Both the position numbers and the translations under genes were made by a program. Below the pieces are notes generated by a model that searched no databases, was not told the DNA's origin, and saw only the letters and a list, made by a program, of their open reading frames with translations. A DNA stretch of 35,610 nt from JANWZL01 sp041640815 (GTDB lineage Bacteria; Pseudomonadota; Gammaproteobacteria; Burkholderiales; Thiobacillaceae), in assembly GCA_041640815.1 (NCBI GenBank), contig JBEPZO010000019.1, positions 1 to 35,610 of the forward strand, given 5' to 3'. Positions 1-7,540 of the stretch are shown one piece after another. How positions within the stretch are numbered: position 1 is the first letter of the stretch; every line of letters starts with the position of its first letter.

Positions 1-53
1 CAGCGCCAATGATAGTCGGCCCCCTCGCCGGCGAAAGTAGGTCATCGCCAGAC
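1..53 (+). rRNA. rrf: 5S ribosomal RNA, 3' end (partial)
   Basis: The first ~53 bases carry the conserved 3' third of a proteobacterial 5S rRNA: an ATGATAGT stretch, then a short GC-rich stem, then GAAAGTAGGTCATCGCCAG, which is the conserved loop and 3' strand that closes helix I. The 5' two thirds lie outside the window. The exact 3' end (about 52-55) is estimated from where helix I should close. An rRNA operon therefore runs in from the left and converges on prmC. Confidence 0.85.
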
Positions 54-128
54 CCCCTCCTACCTACACCACCTCACCCACCCCCCCCACACACACACTC
101 ATACCGCTCACACACACGAAGGGGGGTG
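54..128. repeat. Low-complexity C-run / CA-repeat spacer with long-loop inverted repeat
   Basis: Between the 5S rRNA end and prmC the sequence is simple: eight C at 81-88, CA dinucleotide runs at about 88-97 and 110-117, then six G at 121-126. CACCCCCC (79-86) is perfectly complementary to GGGGGGTG (121-128), and the 34-base loop contains the prmC stop codon (108-110). There is no T-run, so it is not a standard intrinsic terminator on either strand. It may help separate the convergent rRNA and prmC transcripts, but that is a guess. Confidence 0.5.
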
Positions 129-1034
129 TACACAGTATTGGCCTCCTGTTACCCGCGGTAATCCAGCAAGGTCCACCCGGGTGTGAACGGCCTGCCAGCT
201 CGGTGTTGCGAGCAGCAACCGGCAGTCCTCGGCATGAGCAAACCCATGTTCGAAAAATAGCCAGCCGCCTGCGCGTAGGTGTGCAGGTGCCCCTTGCACG
301 ATGACGCGGATTGCTGCGAGCGCGTCTTCACCCGCCACAAGTGCAGATATCGGTTCAAAGCGAAGACCCGGTTCCAATAGGTGCGGGTCATTGGCGGCTA
401 AATAGGGCGGGTTTGCCACGATCAGGTCGCAATTACGTCTCCGCACTTGATGATACCAGTCGCTTTGCTGAAACCTCACATTACGCAAGCCGTGATACCG
501 GGCGTTCTCCTGTGCTAACTGCAGCGCCGAAGGCGATTGATCTATGGCGAGGATGTCGGCTAAGGGACGGTGTGCGGCAATAGCGATGGCGACGGCACCG
601 CTACCAGTACCCAGATCCAATACACGACAAGCTTGGTCAGCTGGAAGGTGCTCGAGGGCGGCATCGACCAGGGTCTCGGTCTCGGGCCGCGGAACGAGTA
701 CGGCAGGGGTGATGCGTAATTGCAGGCCGTAAAACTCGCATTGGCCGGTGATGTAGGCCACTGGCTCGCCGCGTAGGCGCCGGCCGAGGCAGGCATCGAT
801 GCGGCTGCGTTGGGCAGGGCTCAGGACATCGCGGCCATGCGCCACCAGCCAGGCGCGGCTCACGCCCAGGGCGTGGGCGGCGAGGACCGACGCCTCGAGG
901 CGGGCCTCCTGGTGTGACAGACCGAGCGTGGCCCTAATGTGGCGCGCCGCCTGTCTGAGCCAAGCATCCAGACAGTCAACTGGGCTGCCTGCCCCAGCGT
1001 CCGGGTTTGGGTCGGAGGGTTGTGCCAGCCGCAT
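108..1034 (-). CDS. prmC: Peptide chain release factor N5-glutamine methyltransferase PrmC
   Basis: Methylates the glutamine of the GGQ motif of release factors in the cytoplasm, using S-adenosylmethionine. With the start at 1034 it is 308 residues, slightly longer than typical PrmC (about 280). The N-terminal helical substrate-binding domain is followed by a Rossmann methyltransferase domain with the SAM-binding GTGSG at about 142-146 and the catalytic NPPY motif at about 208-211. The open frame extends to 1106, and an ATG at 1088 overlaps the prfA stop by 8 bases, but the extra residues do not look like PrmC. The 1034 ATG has a GAGGG-type ribosome site just upstream. It is the last gene of hemA-prfA-prmC, so enzyme and substrate (RF1) are co-transcribed. 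Confidence 0.93.
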   Translation of the reverse strand: MRLAQPSDPNPDAGAGSPVDCLDAWLRQAARHIRATLGLSHQEARLEASVLAAHALGVSRAWLVAHGRDVLSPAQRSRIDACLGRRLRGEPVAYITGQCEFYGLQLRITPAVLVPRPETETLVDAALEHLPADQACRVLDLGTGSGAVAIAIAAHRPLADILAIDQSPSALQLAQENARYHGLRNVRFQQSDWYHQVRRRNCDLIVANPPYLAANDPHLLEPGLRFEPISALVAGEDALAAIRVIVQGAPAHLRAGGWLFFEHGFAHAEDCRLLLATPSWQAVHTRVDLAGLPRVTGGQYCVHPPSCV

Positions 1035-1080
1035 CACACCACCCTCAGGCCAACACCGCCCATCATGCCCACACCCCCCA

Positions 1081-2163
1081 TCAGCCATCCGCCACCAACG
1101 CCGCAAGCTGCTGGGCTTGGTGCTCGGCCTGCAGCGCTTCGATCAGCTCGTCCAGCTCGCCGTCCATGATGGCATCGATCTTGTACAGAGTGAGGTTGAT
1201 GCGGTGGTCGGTCACCCGTCCCTGCGGGAAGTTATAGGTGCGAATGCGATCGGAGCGATCGCCACTGCCGATGAGGTCCTTACGCGTCTTCGCCTCTTGC
1301 GCACGCGCCTCGCGGTTGCGCATGTCCTTGAGCCGCGCCGCCAAAACCGCCAGGGCGGTGGCCTTGTTGCGGTGCTGGGAACGGTCGTCTTGGCATTCGA
1401 CGACGATGCCGGTGGGCAGATGCGTAATGCGCACGGCGCTGTCGGTCTTGTTGACATGCTGGCCGCCGGCGCCGCTGGCGCGGAAGGTGTCGATCTTGAT
1501 GTCAGCCGGGTTGATCTCCACCTCTTCCACCGCGTCGGCCTCGGGCATCACTGCGACGGTGCAGGCGGAGGTATGGATGCGGCCTTGCGATTCGGTTTGC
1601 GGGATCCGTTGCACGCGATGGCCACCGGACTCGAACTTGAGTTTGGAATAGGCGCCGTGGCCGCTTACCTTGCAGATCACCTCCTTGTAGCCGCCCACCT
1701 CGCCGGGGCTTGCAGACAGGATTTCCAGCTGCCAGCCCTGGCGCTCGGCATAGCGGGCGTACATGCGCAGCAGATCGCCGGCGAACAGGGCGGCCTCGTT
1801 GCCACCGGTGCCGGCGCGGATCTCGAGAAAGAGGTTGCGCTCGTCGTTCGGGTCGCGCGGCAGCAGCATGATCTGCAGGTCTCGCTCAAGCTGGGCAAGC
1901 CTGGTCTCGACAGCAGCCTTCTCCTCTAGAGCAAGGGTTCTTAGCTCGCTGTCATCTAGCCAGGATTGAACTAGCTTGCGGTCTTGTTCAGCCTGACACC
2001 AGGCTTGATAGAGCTGGACGATGGGCAAAAGCTCGGCATGCTCACGCGACAAACGGCGGTAGTTCGCGAGGTCAGTTATCGCGTCTTCTTGGGCCAGCTC
2101 GGTTTCGATTTCGCGCAAGCGTTCGGCAAGTTGATTGAGTTTATCGATGAGCGAGGGGTGCAT
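1081..2163 (-). CDS. prfA: Peptide chain release factor 1 (RF1)
   Basis: Recognises UAA and UAG in the ribosomal A site and triggers peptide release. From the ATG at 2163 the protein has 360 residues, the usual RF1 length; the frame could start at 2199, but those 12 residues are not typical. The peptidyl-hydrolase GGQ is at residues 233-235 inside GAGGQHVNKTDSAVR, which is specific for RF1/RF2. The anticodon-like tripeptide lies in RIPQTESQGR and reads PQT (188-190), where RF1 proteins usually have PAT or PVT; this supports RF1 over RF2 (SPF). It lies 186 bases downstream of hemA and is followed by prmC, its modifying enzyme. Confidence 0.97.
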   Translation of the reverse strand: MHPSLIDKLNQLAERLREIETELAQEDAITDLANYRRLSREHAELLPIVQLYQAWCQAEQDRKLVQSWLDDSELRTLALEEKAAVETRLAQLERDLQIMLLPRDPNDERNLFLEIRAGTGGNEAALFAGDLLRMYARYAERQGWQLEILSASPGEVGGYKEVICKVSGHGAYSKLKFESGGHRVQRIPQTESQGRIHTSACTVAVMPEADAVEEVEINPADIKIDTFRASGAGGQHVNKTDSAVRITHLPTGIVVECQDDRSQHRNKATALAVLAARLKDMRNREARAQEAKTRKDLIGSGDRSDRIRTYNFPQGRVTDHRINLTLYKIDAIMDGELDELIEALQAEHQAQQLAALVADG

Positions 2164-2349
2164 AGGATGAGCGTCTATGACACAAGCAGTAGTCGCCAAC
2201 GCTTTAACCCGGATATTCCGTGCGGGCGCAGGAAAACATGAGGCGCATCAGGATGGCTGCCTAAAGCGAGATGGTCTATGGCAAAGCAGAAACAGTATGT
2301 TTGGATAGCGAGGGCACGAGCCGATCAAAGGGTTAAGCGTGGGCAGTGG

Positions 2350-3648
2350 CTATTGTTCAGGGTGGAGGTGGTAGAGCTGCTGCAGAAAGCGAGTCAGCGC
2401 ATCGCGCTCCTCAGCCGTGGCCTGATTGAGGGCCTGGCTAGGATCGTGCAGGTATTTGTTCATCAGCGCGCGGCTCATCAGCTCGAGGACCTGCTTCGGG
2501 TCCTCGCCGCGAGCAAGCAGCTTGTACGCCCGCTCCAGCTCGTGTCGGCGCATGCGCTCGGCGCGGTCGCGCAGGGCGCGCAGCGTCGGCACCGCCCGCC
2601 GGCTGTCTAGCCAGTGCATGAATTCGTGCACACTGGCATCGATGATGGCCTCGGCCTGGAGGACCTGGGCCTGACGGGCCTGTTGGCCATCGCGCACCAC
2701 CTCGCCCAAGTCGTCCACGGTGTAAAGGAAGACGTCGGGCAACTGCCCCACCTCGGGCTCGATGTCACGCGGTACGGCCAGATCGACCATGAACATGGGC
2801 CGGTGCCTCCGGAGCTTGATCGCGCGCTCGACCATGCCCAAGCCGATGATGGGCAAGGGGCTCGCTGTGGAGGTGACCAGGATATCGAAGTCGGGCAAAA
2901 GCTCGGGCAAGGCGGTAAGCGCCGCGCCCTCCCCGCCGAAGCGCCTGGCCAGCTCGCGCGCCCGTTGCTCGGTGCGGTTGACCACCATCAGCCGACGCGG
3001 TTTGCGGGCGGCGAAATGGGTGGCCACCAGCTCGATCATCTCGCCTGCGCCGACGAACAGCATCGCCTGTTCGGAGAGGTCGGCGAAGATACGCGCCGCC
3101 AGGGTTACCGCTGCCGCGGCCATGGATACGGTATTTGCCCCGATTTCGGTGGCGGAGCGGACCTCTTTGGCCACGGAAAAGGTGCGCTGGAACAGCTTGT
3201 TTAGCAGCAGGCCAAGGGTGCCTGCCGCTTGCGCATGGCGGGCCGCCTGCTTCATCTGGCCGAGGATCTGGGTCTCGCCCAGCACCATGGAATCCAAGCC
3301 GGAGGCGACCCTGAAGGCATGCTTGACGGCCTGATCGCCGGGCAGGAGATAGAGATAGGGCCTGACCTCGCGCGGTTCCAGATTGTGGAAGCGGCTCATC
3401 CATTCGATCACGCCCTCCGGCTCGGCGGCGCTACAGTAGATCTCCGTACGGTTGCAGGTGGAGAGAATGGCTGCCTCGCGCGCCAGCTTGCGGCCAGTGA
3501 CGTCCACTAGCGCGCGCGGCAGGACCTCGGGCGGGAAGGCTAGCCGCTCCCGGATCGCCACCGGCGCCGTGTGATGGTTCACGCCACAGGCCAGCAACTG
3601 CATGTCTTTGCTAGATGTGGAGGTTGCTAACATTGTACATCGTGCCAT
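2350..3648 (-). CDS. hemA: Glutamyl-tRNA reductase HemA
   Basis: Reduces glutamyl-tRNA(Glu) to glutamate-1-semialdehyde with NADPH, the first committed step of C5-pathway tetrapyrrole synthesis. The protein shows the catalytic cysteine in LSTCNRTEIY (Cys65 from this start), the NADPH-binding FVGAGEM segment and the C-terminal dimerisation helices. Family members usually begin at MQLLACGVNHHTAP, which is the ATG at 3603 here (417 residues). I give the upstream ATG at 3648 because it is preceded by AGGAG four bases away, whereas 3603 has no such site. The true start is one of the two. First gene of hemA-prfA-prmC. A 7-bp hairpin (3690-3707) lies just upstream. Confidence 0.95.
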   Translation of the reverse strand: MARCTMLATSTSSKDMQLLACGVNHHTAPVAIRERLAFPPEVLPRALVDVTGRKLAREAAILSTCNRTEIYCSAAEPEGVIEWMSRFHNLEPREVRPYLYLLPGDQAVKHAFRVASGLDSMVLGETQILGQMKQAARHAQAAGTLGLLLNKLFQRTFSVAKEVRSATEIGANTVSMAAAAVTLAARIFADLSEQAMLFVGAGEMIELVATHFAARKPRRLMVVNRTEQRARELARRFGGEGAALTALPELLPDFDILVTSTASPLPIIGLGMVERAIKLRRHRPMFMVDLAVPRDIEPEVGQLPDVFLYTVDDLGEVVRDGQQARQAQVLQAEAIIDASVHEFMHWLDSRRAVPTLRALRDRAERMRRHELERAYKLLARGEDPKQVLELMSRALMNKYLHDPSQALNQATAEERDALTRFLQQLYHLHPEQ

Positions 3649-3689
3649 GGTTCTCCTGATGATAGGATGAAACCGGCCGTCGATTTATG

Positions 3690-3707
3690 GACGATGCTAC
3701 CATCGTC
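3690..3707 (-). other. Inverted repeat in the hemA 5' region
   Basis: GACGATG (3690-3696) and CATCGTC (3701-3707) form a perfect 7-bp stem with a 4-base loop, about 42 bases upstream of the hemA start codon. There is no T-run on either side, so it is not a simple terminator. It could be an operator half-site pair or an RNA stem in the hemA leader. No known regulator box was recognised. Confidence 0.45.
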
Positions 3708-3841
3708 AGCAGTATGGGCAAGAGAGCAAAAACGTTGTGAAAAACCAGGATTCGGTGCAGTGCAACCTACCGCCACTATTCATTTACTAAACAGGCGGCC
3801 ACCGCCATAACGGAACGACGGTGTTGGCTCACAGCCTCATC

Positions 3842-3860
3842 ACTTGTTAGGACTTGTTAG
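3842..3860. repeat. 10-bp-period direct repeat ACTTGTTAG x2
   Basis: Two adjacent copies of ACTTGTTAG at 3842-3850 and 3852-3860, one helical turn apart. This spacing is typical of direct-repeat binding sites for regulators, but the motif is not one I recognise and it lies about 200 bases upstream of hemA. It may be chance. Confidence 0.35.
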
Positions 3861-3890
3861 ACCAAATGAGCATAGCCTTAAGCTAAAGCC

Positions 3891-3908
3891 GCGTAACCGG
3901 TGTTACGC
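3891..3908. repeat. Perfect inverted repeat GCGTAAC-CGGT-GTTACGC
   Basis: Stem of 7 bp with a 4-base loop (3898-3901), followed on the plus strand by TCCCTTTTAT. It lies downstream of the PBP gene, which is read on the minus strand, so the pyrimidine run is on the wrong side to terminate that transcript. It could be an operator or a bidirectional folding element. Confidence 0.4.
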
Positions 3909-4103
3909 TCCCTTTTATCCCCAATTAAATATCTAACCCAGTTTTACGGCTCGTGCCCATATGACTCTATTTGCGCCATGCCTCTATAGACACGCTCTAC
4001 CCGATGCGAATCACTCTCGCCCTTCATGGTCTCTAGGCCGGGTGTTTTAGCCATCTAGGCTATCTCGCTTGAAGGCTACTGCGCATGCGCTTTACAGCCT
4101 CAT

Positions 4104-4119
4104 AAAAGGTTGCCTTTTT
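4104..4119 (-). terminator. Possible weak intrinsic terminator after the PBP gene
   Basis: Immediately after the PBP stop (4124-4126) the minus strand reads AAAAAGGCAACCTTTTAT: a 6-bp stem AAAAGG/CCTTTT with a 3-base loop, ending in four T. The stem has only two GC pairs, so termination would be weak. Confidence 0.3.
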
Positions 4120-4123
4120 CTCG

Positions 4124-7100
4124 TTAGCGCCAGAGCTGATCGGCTTCTTCCCAGGGGGTGGCTGGAGGCCTAGAAGGTGCAATTGCATCACTTTCTTGAT
4201 CGGTTTGGCCTGTTGTGGACGTGGGTGAGGGTAGCTGCTCCGCCCCCGTCTTCTCATGAGCTATACCAGTACTTGAGCTAGCTGGCCTAACCTTTCCGGT
4301 GGTGTTGTCCGAAGCATTAGTCACAGGTGGCGCTTTGTTTTTAGCAGAGGCTGGCGCAGGCTGGTTTGTTAAACTGGTCGATGCGTTGGCCGCCGCTGGT
4401 GGGGTAGGGGAGTGAGCAGGGGTGTCGTCCGTGGACGATGTACCTTTCAAGGCAAAAACCTTGGGTGCATTGTTTTTATGTGACGCAGCTTCGGTGTCAA
4501 AGGCGTGCACGAGTTGTTCCCAACTCGGTTCAGGTGCTGGCTCGGTGACCACTAGTGGTCTGAGCGCCGGCTCCAAGACTTTGACGATTTGCACAGGGAG
4601 TGCACTAGTGAACTTGAAGTCTTTAGCAGCTTCACCGGGGACGAAAACGGTCATTACGCCAAAAAAACGGCTTCCCATAAAGAAGGCAAAAGTGGCGGTG
4701 CGATTCATGACTTTGGATTCCAGCACCGTCCCGGCGGGTGAATATACTTCGTAGCGATGGTCGCCTGTCCCTGTTTTGCCGCCGATGGTCAGGTGGCTAC
4801 CGTCGGCGAGTGGGAAGCTGCCTTTGAGGCGGCGCGCAGTACCCTCTTGCACGACGTTGATCAGCGCCTTTCGCAGCACTCTTGCTACCTCAGGCGGATA
4901 GATCTGTTCGGGCTTCGGCTTAGCCCGTTCGAGCACGGTGTGGTAGGGCGTGCCAGCGGCGAATTCAAGACGGGTGATCGACACCGGCGGCAGCTTAGCG
5001 CCATCGTTAAGGATGACACCGATTAGCTCCGCTAGCGCTGACGGTCTGTCGGCAGAAGAACCAATAGCCGTGGCATAGGAGGGAACAAGGCTGGAGAAGG
5101 GATAGCCCAATTTCTGCCATCGGCGATGAATTTCTTGAAAGGCCTCGATTTCCAACAGCGACATAATGCGGATGTCTTGGGCGTTCTTGCGCCCGGTCTT
5201 GAATAGCCAATCGTAGACCTCGACCCGCTCCTTGGCCGAGGCCTGCACAATCTCGCTCCAAGTGGCTTTGGGATGCTGGCGGAGATAGGCGACAAGCCAG
5301 AGCTCGAGTGGATGGATCTGGGTGATGTAACCGCGGTCGGACAGGCTCAATTTATCCCGGCTATAAGTATCGTAAAGGGCAGCATAATCTTGGTCATTGA
5401 AGGCATCGGGATTGGCCAACCTGTCTTTCATAAAGGCCTTGAAAGCATTGAGGTCGGCCTTCGGTTCCAGGTAACGGTGCACGGCAGCCAGCCGCTTGGG
5501 GTGTGCAGCCAGGTGATTGAGCAAGTTTGCAGTCGCTTCCTTGGGGGTTAACCCCTTATATTTCTTGTAGAAACGAGCAAGAAAAACACGCCCCTCTCGA
5601 TCGGCGAATCTGATCAAATAGGTCTTGCGCTGTGGATTTTCCGCGTCGGCGAGTACACGTGCGGCTGTACTAGGAGACCGGTAAATAAAATGTCGCACGA
5701 TATCGCGCATCAGGCGTATGAAAGGGAGATTGACCGAATTACGAGTCGCTTCCCATAGATCCATGACCCGGTTGTCATCTTCCGACCTGAAATTAGCAAA
5801 GCGGTGGAGTCCTCCACCGGTAAAAAACATCTCGTCGGTACTGGCAGAGTAATACCGCGACATGGCTGCCTCGAGTGTAGCAGTGAGCGACTTATCCCGC
5901 GCCCGCCTGAGATAGCTTATTGTCCACCGGCTAAGAGCGTCTTTCTCGTCAGGTTTCAATGCCGCAAGCTGTCTGTCGCTTAGCTTGCTGTATTGTGCAT
6001 GCAGCTCGGCGATGATTTCCAAATACGTAATGAGTGTGCGTAGTTTTGCCGAGGAACCCATGTCAAGCTTCGCGCCGCGATTGATGTCAAAAGGCTGATT
6101 GAGGTTGTCCGCTTGCACCCGCAACAAGGCACCACCTTCTGTAAGTTCGTAGAGCGTGAAGCTATAGATCGGCTTTTTTAGATCGTTATCCGGCGAGAGC
6201 AGAGACGGGCCAAATAAGCCAGCAGCCTCAACCAGCACGGGGTCATGCAAACGGCTGAGGAGATCGACAACGGCTTGCTGGGTGGGCATGTGTAATGTGG
6301 AGTTGACTGTAAGGTCGAGTCGGTCCAAGTCATATAGTCCAGGCAGGCCTAGTCGCTGCGCGAGCTCGACCCGTATAGCGTTGGCCGCCTTGTGCTCGAT
6401 GAAGTTGGCTGCTTTGCCGTTGGGAACAAGCTGAGCGGGCGGCTGAAAGCGTATGACTTCACGTAAGGCCAAGTCGCGTAGGCTAGGGGTGATGATGCCG
6501 GCCTCGGCCAGTAGCTTGAGATGGGTGTTCACCTGGCGCTCGAGATATTCGCGCCCACTGAGCAGGTACCAGGAAGGCTTGCGCTGCGAAACTAACAACG
6601 CCAAGACGTGCTTGTAGGCGCGCGCGACTTCTCTGGTCGGTACAGGGTGGTAGAGCAGTCGATTGACTTGCTCGAAATCGAGCCCAAACCAGGCTTTAAG
6701 CCCTTCCGCGAGCCCGTGCACCTCCCCGTAATTTGGTGCTGCGGCTAGGGGCACACTGTTGAGGTAATCCACCACGATGCGTTGGCGCGTGGCACGTGTA
6801 TCTGGGCCATCGAGATAGGCGCGCAGACTAGCCGAGGCCATCTGCCTCAGCTTATCCGCAGCGGTGAGGGTGATCCCGTCGGGAGAGTGTCGGAACTTTT
6901 CAATTTGGGTGGCCAGTGTGGATCCGCCAGGCACATTGCGGTGTGGATCCACTATCTGTGCCGCCTTTTCAAGGAGTGCTTGTGCCAGTCGATCCCATTC
7001 CACAGCCGGATTTCGCTGCGGGTGATTAGGGTCTAGGAGCTCACGGTTTTCGATATAGAGCAGGGTGTTTGCGATCAACGGTGGGATGTCTTCGAATTTG

Positions 7101-7534
7101 GCATAGGCCTGGCGCGGATAACGGACTGTGTAGATAGGATTATTTTGACAATCGCGTATATCGAGACCCGCGGTGTTCTTCTCGTGATAAGGGAGGAACA
7201 GGCCGAACTCGGCGAGTTTGGCCATTTCCGGTGAGATGCGCGCCTGTTGCGTGATGATGTAACCGGCCTGGTTCAAGCGGCGGATGAAGTCGGGCAAACC
7301 GACATAGCCGAGCCGGATGTCGTACGGCCCAGCAGTGGGGAAGCGTATGCTGTCACTTGCCCCCTCTGCCAACCAGAATTTCAGACGCTCGGCGTAACGG
7401 GCGAGAAACTGGGCCTGAACGGGTGAGGCGATGAGCTCATAGGCGGCTATGGCGGCGGCGACAAGCGCAAAGAGGATGCCAACCGGCCAAAGCCAACGCC
7501 GGGCTGGTCGGCGGAAAAGCGCACCACCCTGCAT
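4124..7534 (-). CDS. Large class A penicillin-binding protein (GT51 glycosyltransferase + transpeptidase)
   Basis: Predicted bifunctional peptidoglycan synthase, anchored in the inner membrane by one N-terminal helix (about 14-32) with its domains in the periplasm. The GT51 domain shows the catalytic Glu162 in YIENRELLDP and the GGSTLATQ signature (203-210). The transpeptidase motifs are SxxK at Ser494-Lys497 (SSAK), SxN at 600-602 (SVN) and KTG at 920-922. At 1136 residues it is far longer than PBP1A/1B. About 220 residues separate SVN from the conserved AIGSS segment (823-827), and the last ~130 residues are a Pro/Ser/Thr/Ala-rich tail. The gene begins 6 bases after hemF. Parts are clearly lower in GC than neighbours (25 G/C in 5341-5400). 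The exact subfamily was not recognised. Confidence 0.88.
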   Translation of the reverse strand: MQGGALFRRPARRWLWPVGILFALVAAAIAAYELIASPVQAQFLARYAERLKFWLAEGASDSIRFPTAGPYDIRLGYVGLPDFIRRLNQAGYIITQQARISPEMAKLAEFGLFLPYHEKNTAGLDIRDCQNNPIYTVRYPRQAYAKFEDIPPLIANTLLYIENRELLDPNHPQRNPAVEWDRLAQALLEKAAQIVDPHRNVPGGSTLATQIEKFRHSPDGITLTAADKLRQMASASLRAYLDGPDTRATRQRIVVDYLNSVPLAAAPNYGEVHGLAEGLKAWFGLDFEQVNRLLYHPVPTREVARAYKHVLALLVSQRKPSWYLLSGREYLERQVNTHLKLLAEAGIITPSLRDLALREVIRFQPPAQLVPNGKAANFIEHKAANAIRVELAQRLGLPGLYDLDRLDLTVNSTLHMPTQQAVVDLLSRLHDPVLVEAAGLFGPSLLSPDNDLKKPIYSFTLYELTEGGALLRVQADNLNQPFDINRGAKLDMGSSAKLRTLITYLEIIAELHAQYSKLSDRQLAALKPDEKDALSRWTISYLRRARDKSLTATLEAAMSRYYSASTDEMFFTGGGLHRFANFRSEDDNRVMDLWEATRNSVNLPFIRLMRDIVRHFIYRSPSTAARVLADAENPQRKTYLIRFADREGRVFLARFYKKYKGLTPKEATANLLNHLAAHPKRLAAVHRYLEPKADLNAFKAFMKDRLANPDAFNDQDYAALYDTYSRDKLSLSDRGYITQIHPLELWLVAYLRQHPKATWSEIVQASAKERVEVYDWLFKTGRKNAQDIRIMSLLEIEAFQEIHRRWQKLGYPFSSLVPSYATAIGSSADRPSALAELIGVILNDGAKLPPVSITRLEFAAGTPYHTVLERAKPKPEQIYPPEVARVLRKALINVVQEGTARRLKGSFPLADGSHLTIGGKTGTGDHRYEVYSPAGTVLESKVMNRTATFAFFMGSRFFGVMTVFVPGEAAKDFKFTSALPVQIVKVLEPALRPLVVTEPAPEPSWEQLVHAFDTEAASHKNNAPKVFALKGTSSTDDTPAHSPTPPAAANASTSLTNQPAPASAKNKAPPVTNASDNTTGKVRPASSSTGIAHEKTGAEQLPSPTSTTGQTDQESDAIAPSRPPATPWEEADQLWR

Positions 7535-7540
7535 GGGATC

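Larger units (their letters stand above)
3649..4123. other. Intergenic region hemA / class A PBP, no gene seen
   Basis: A 475-base, comparatively AT-rich stretch between the hemA start and the end of the PBP gene. It must hold the hemA promoter, but no convincing -35/-10 pair was found. It contains the 3690-3707 hairpin, a 10-bp tandem repeat at 3842-3860 (ACTTGTTAG twice), and a perfect 7-bp stem GCGTAAC/GTTACGC with a CGGT loop at 3891-3908. No open frame here looks protein-like. Confidence 0.6.

Noticed and set aside
799..1929. 376-residue plus-strand frame across prmC and prfA
   Set aside because: Shadow of prfA and prmC, which are clearly identified on the minus strand.
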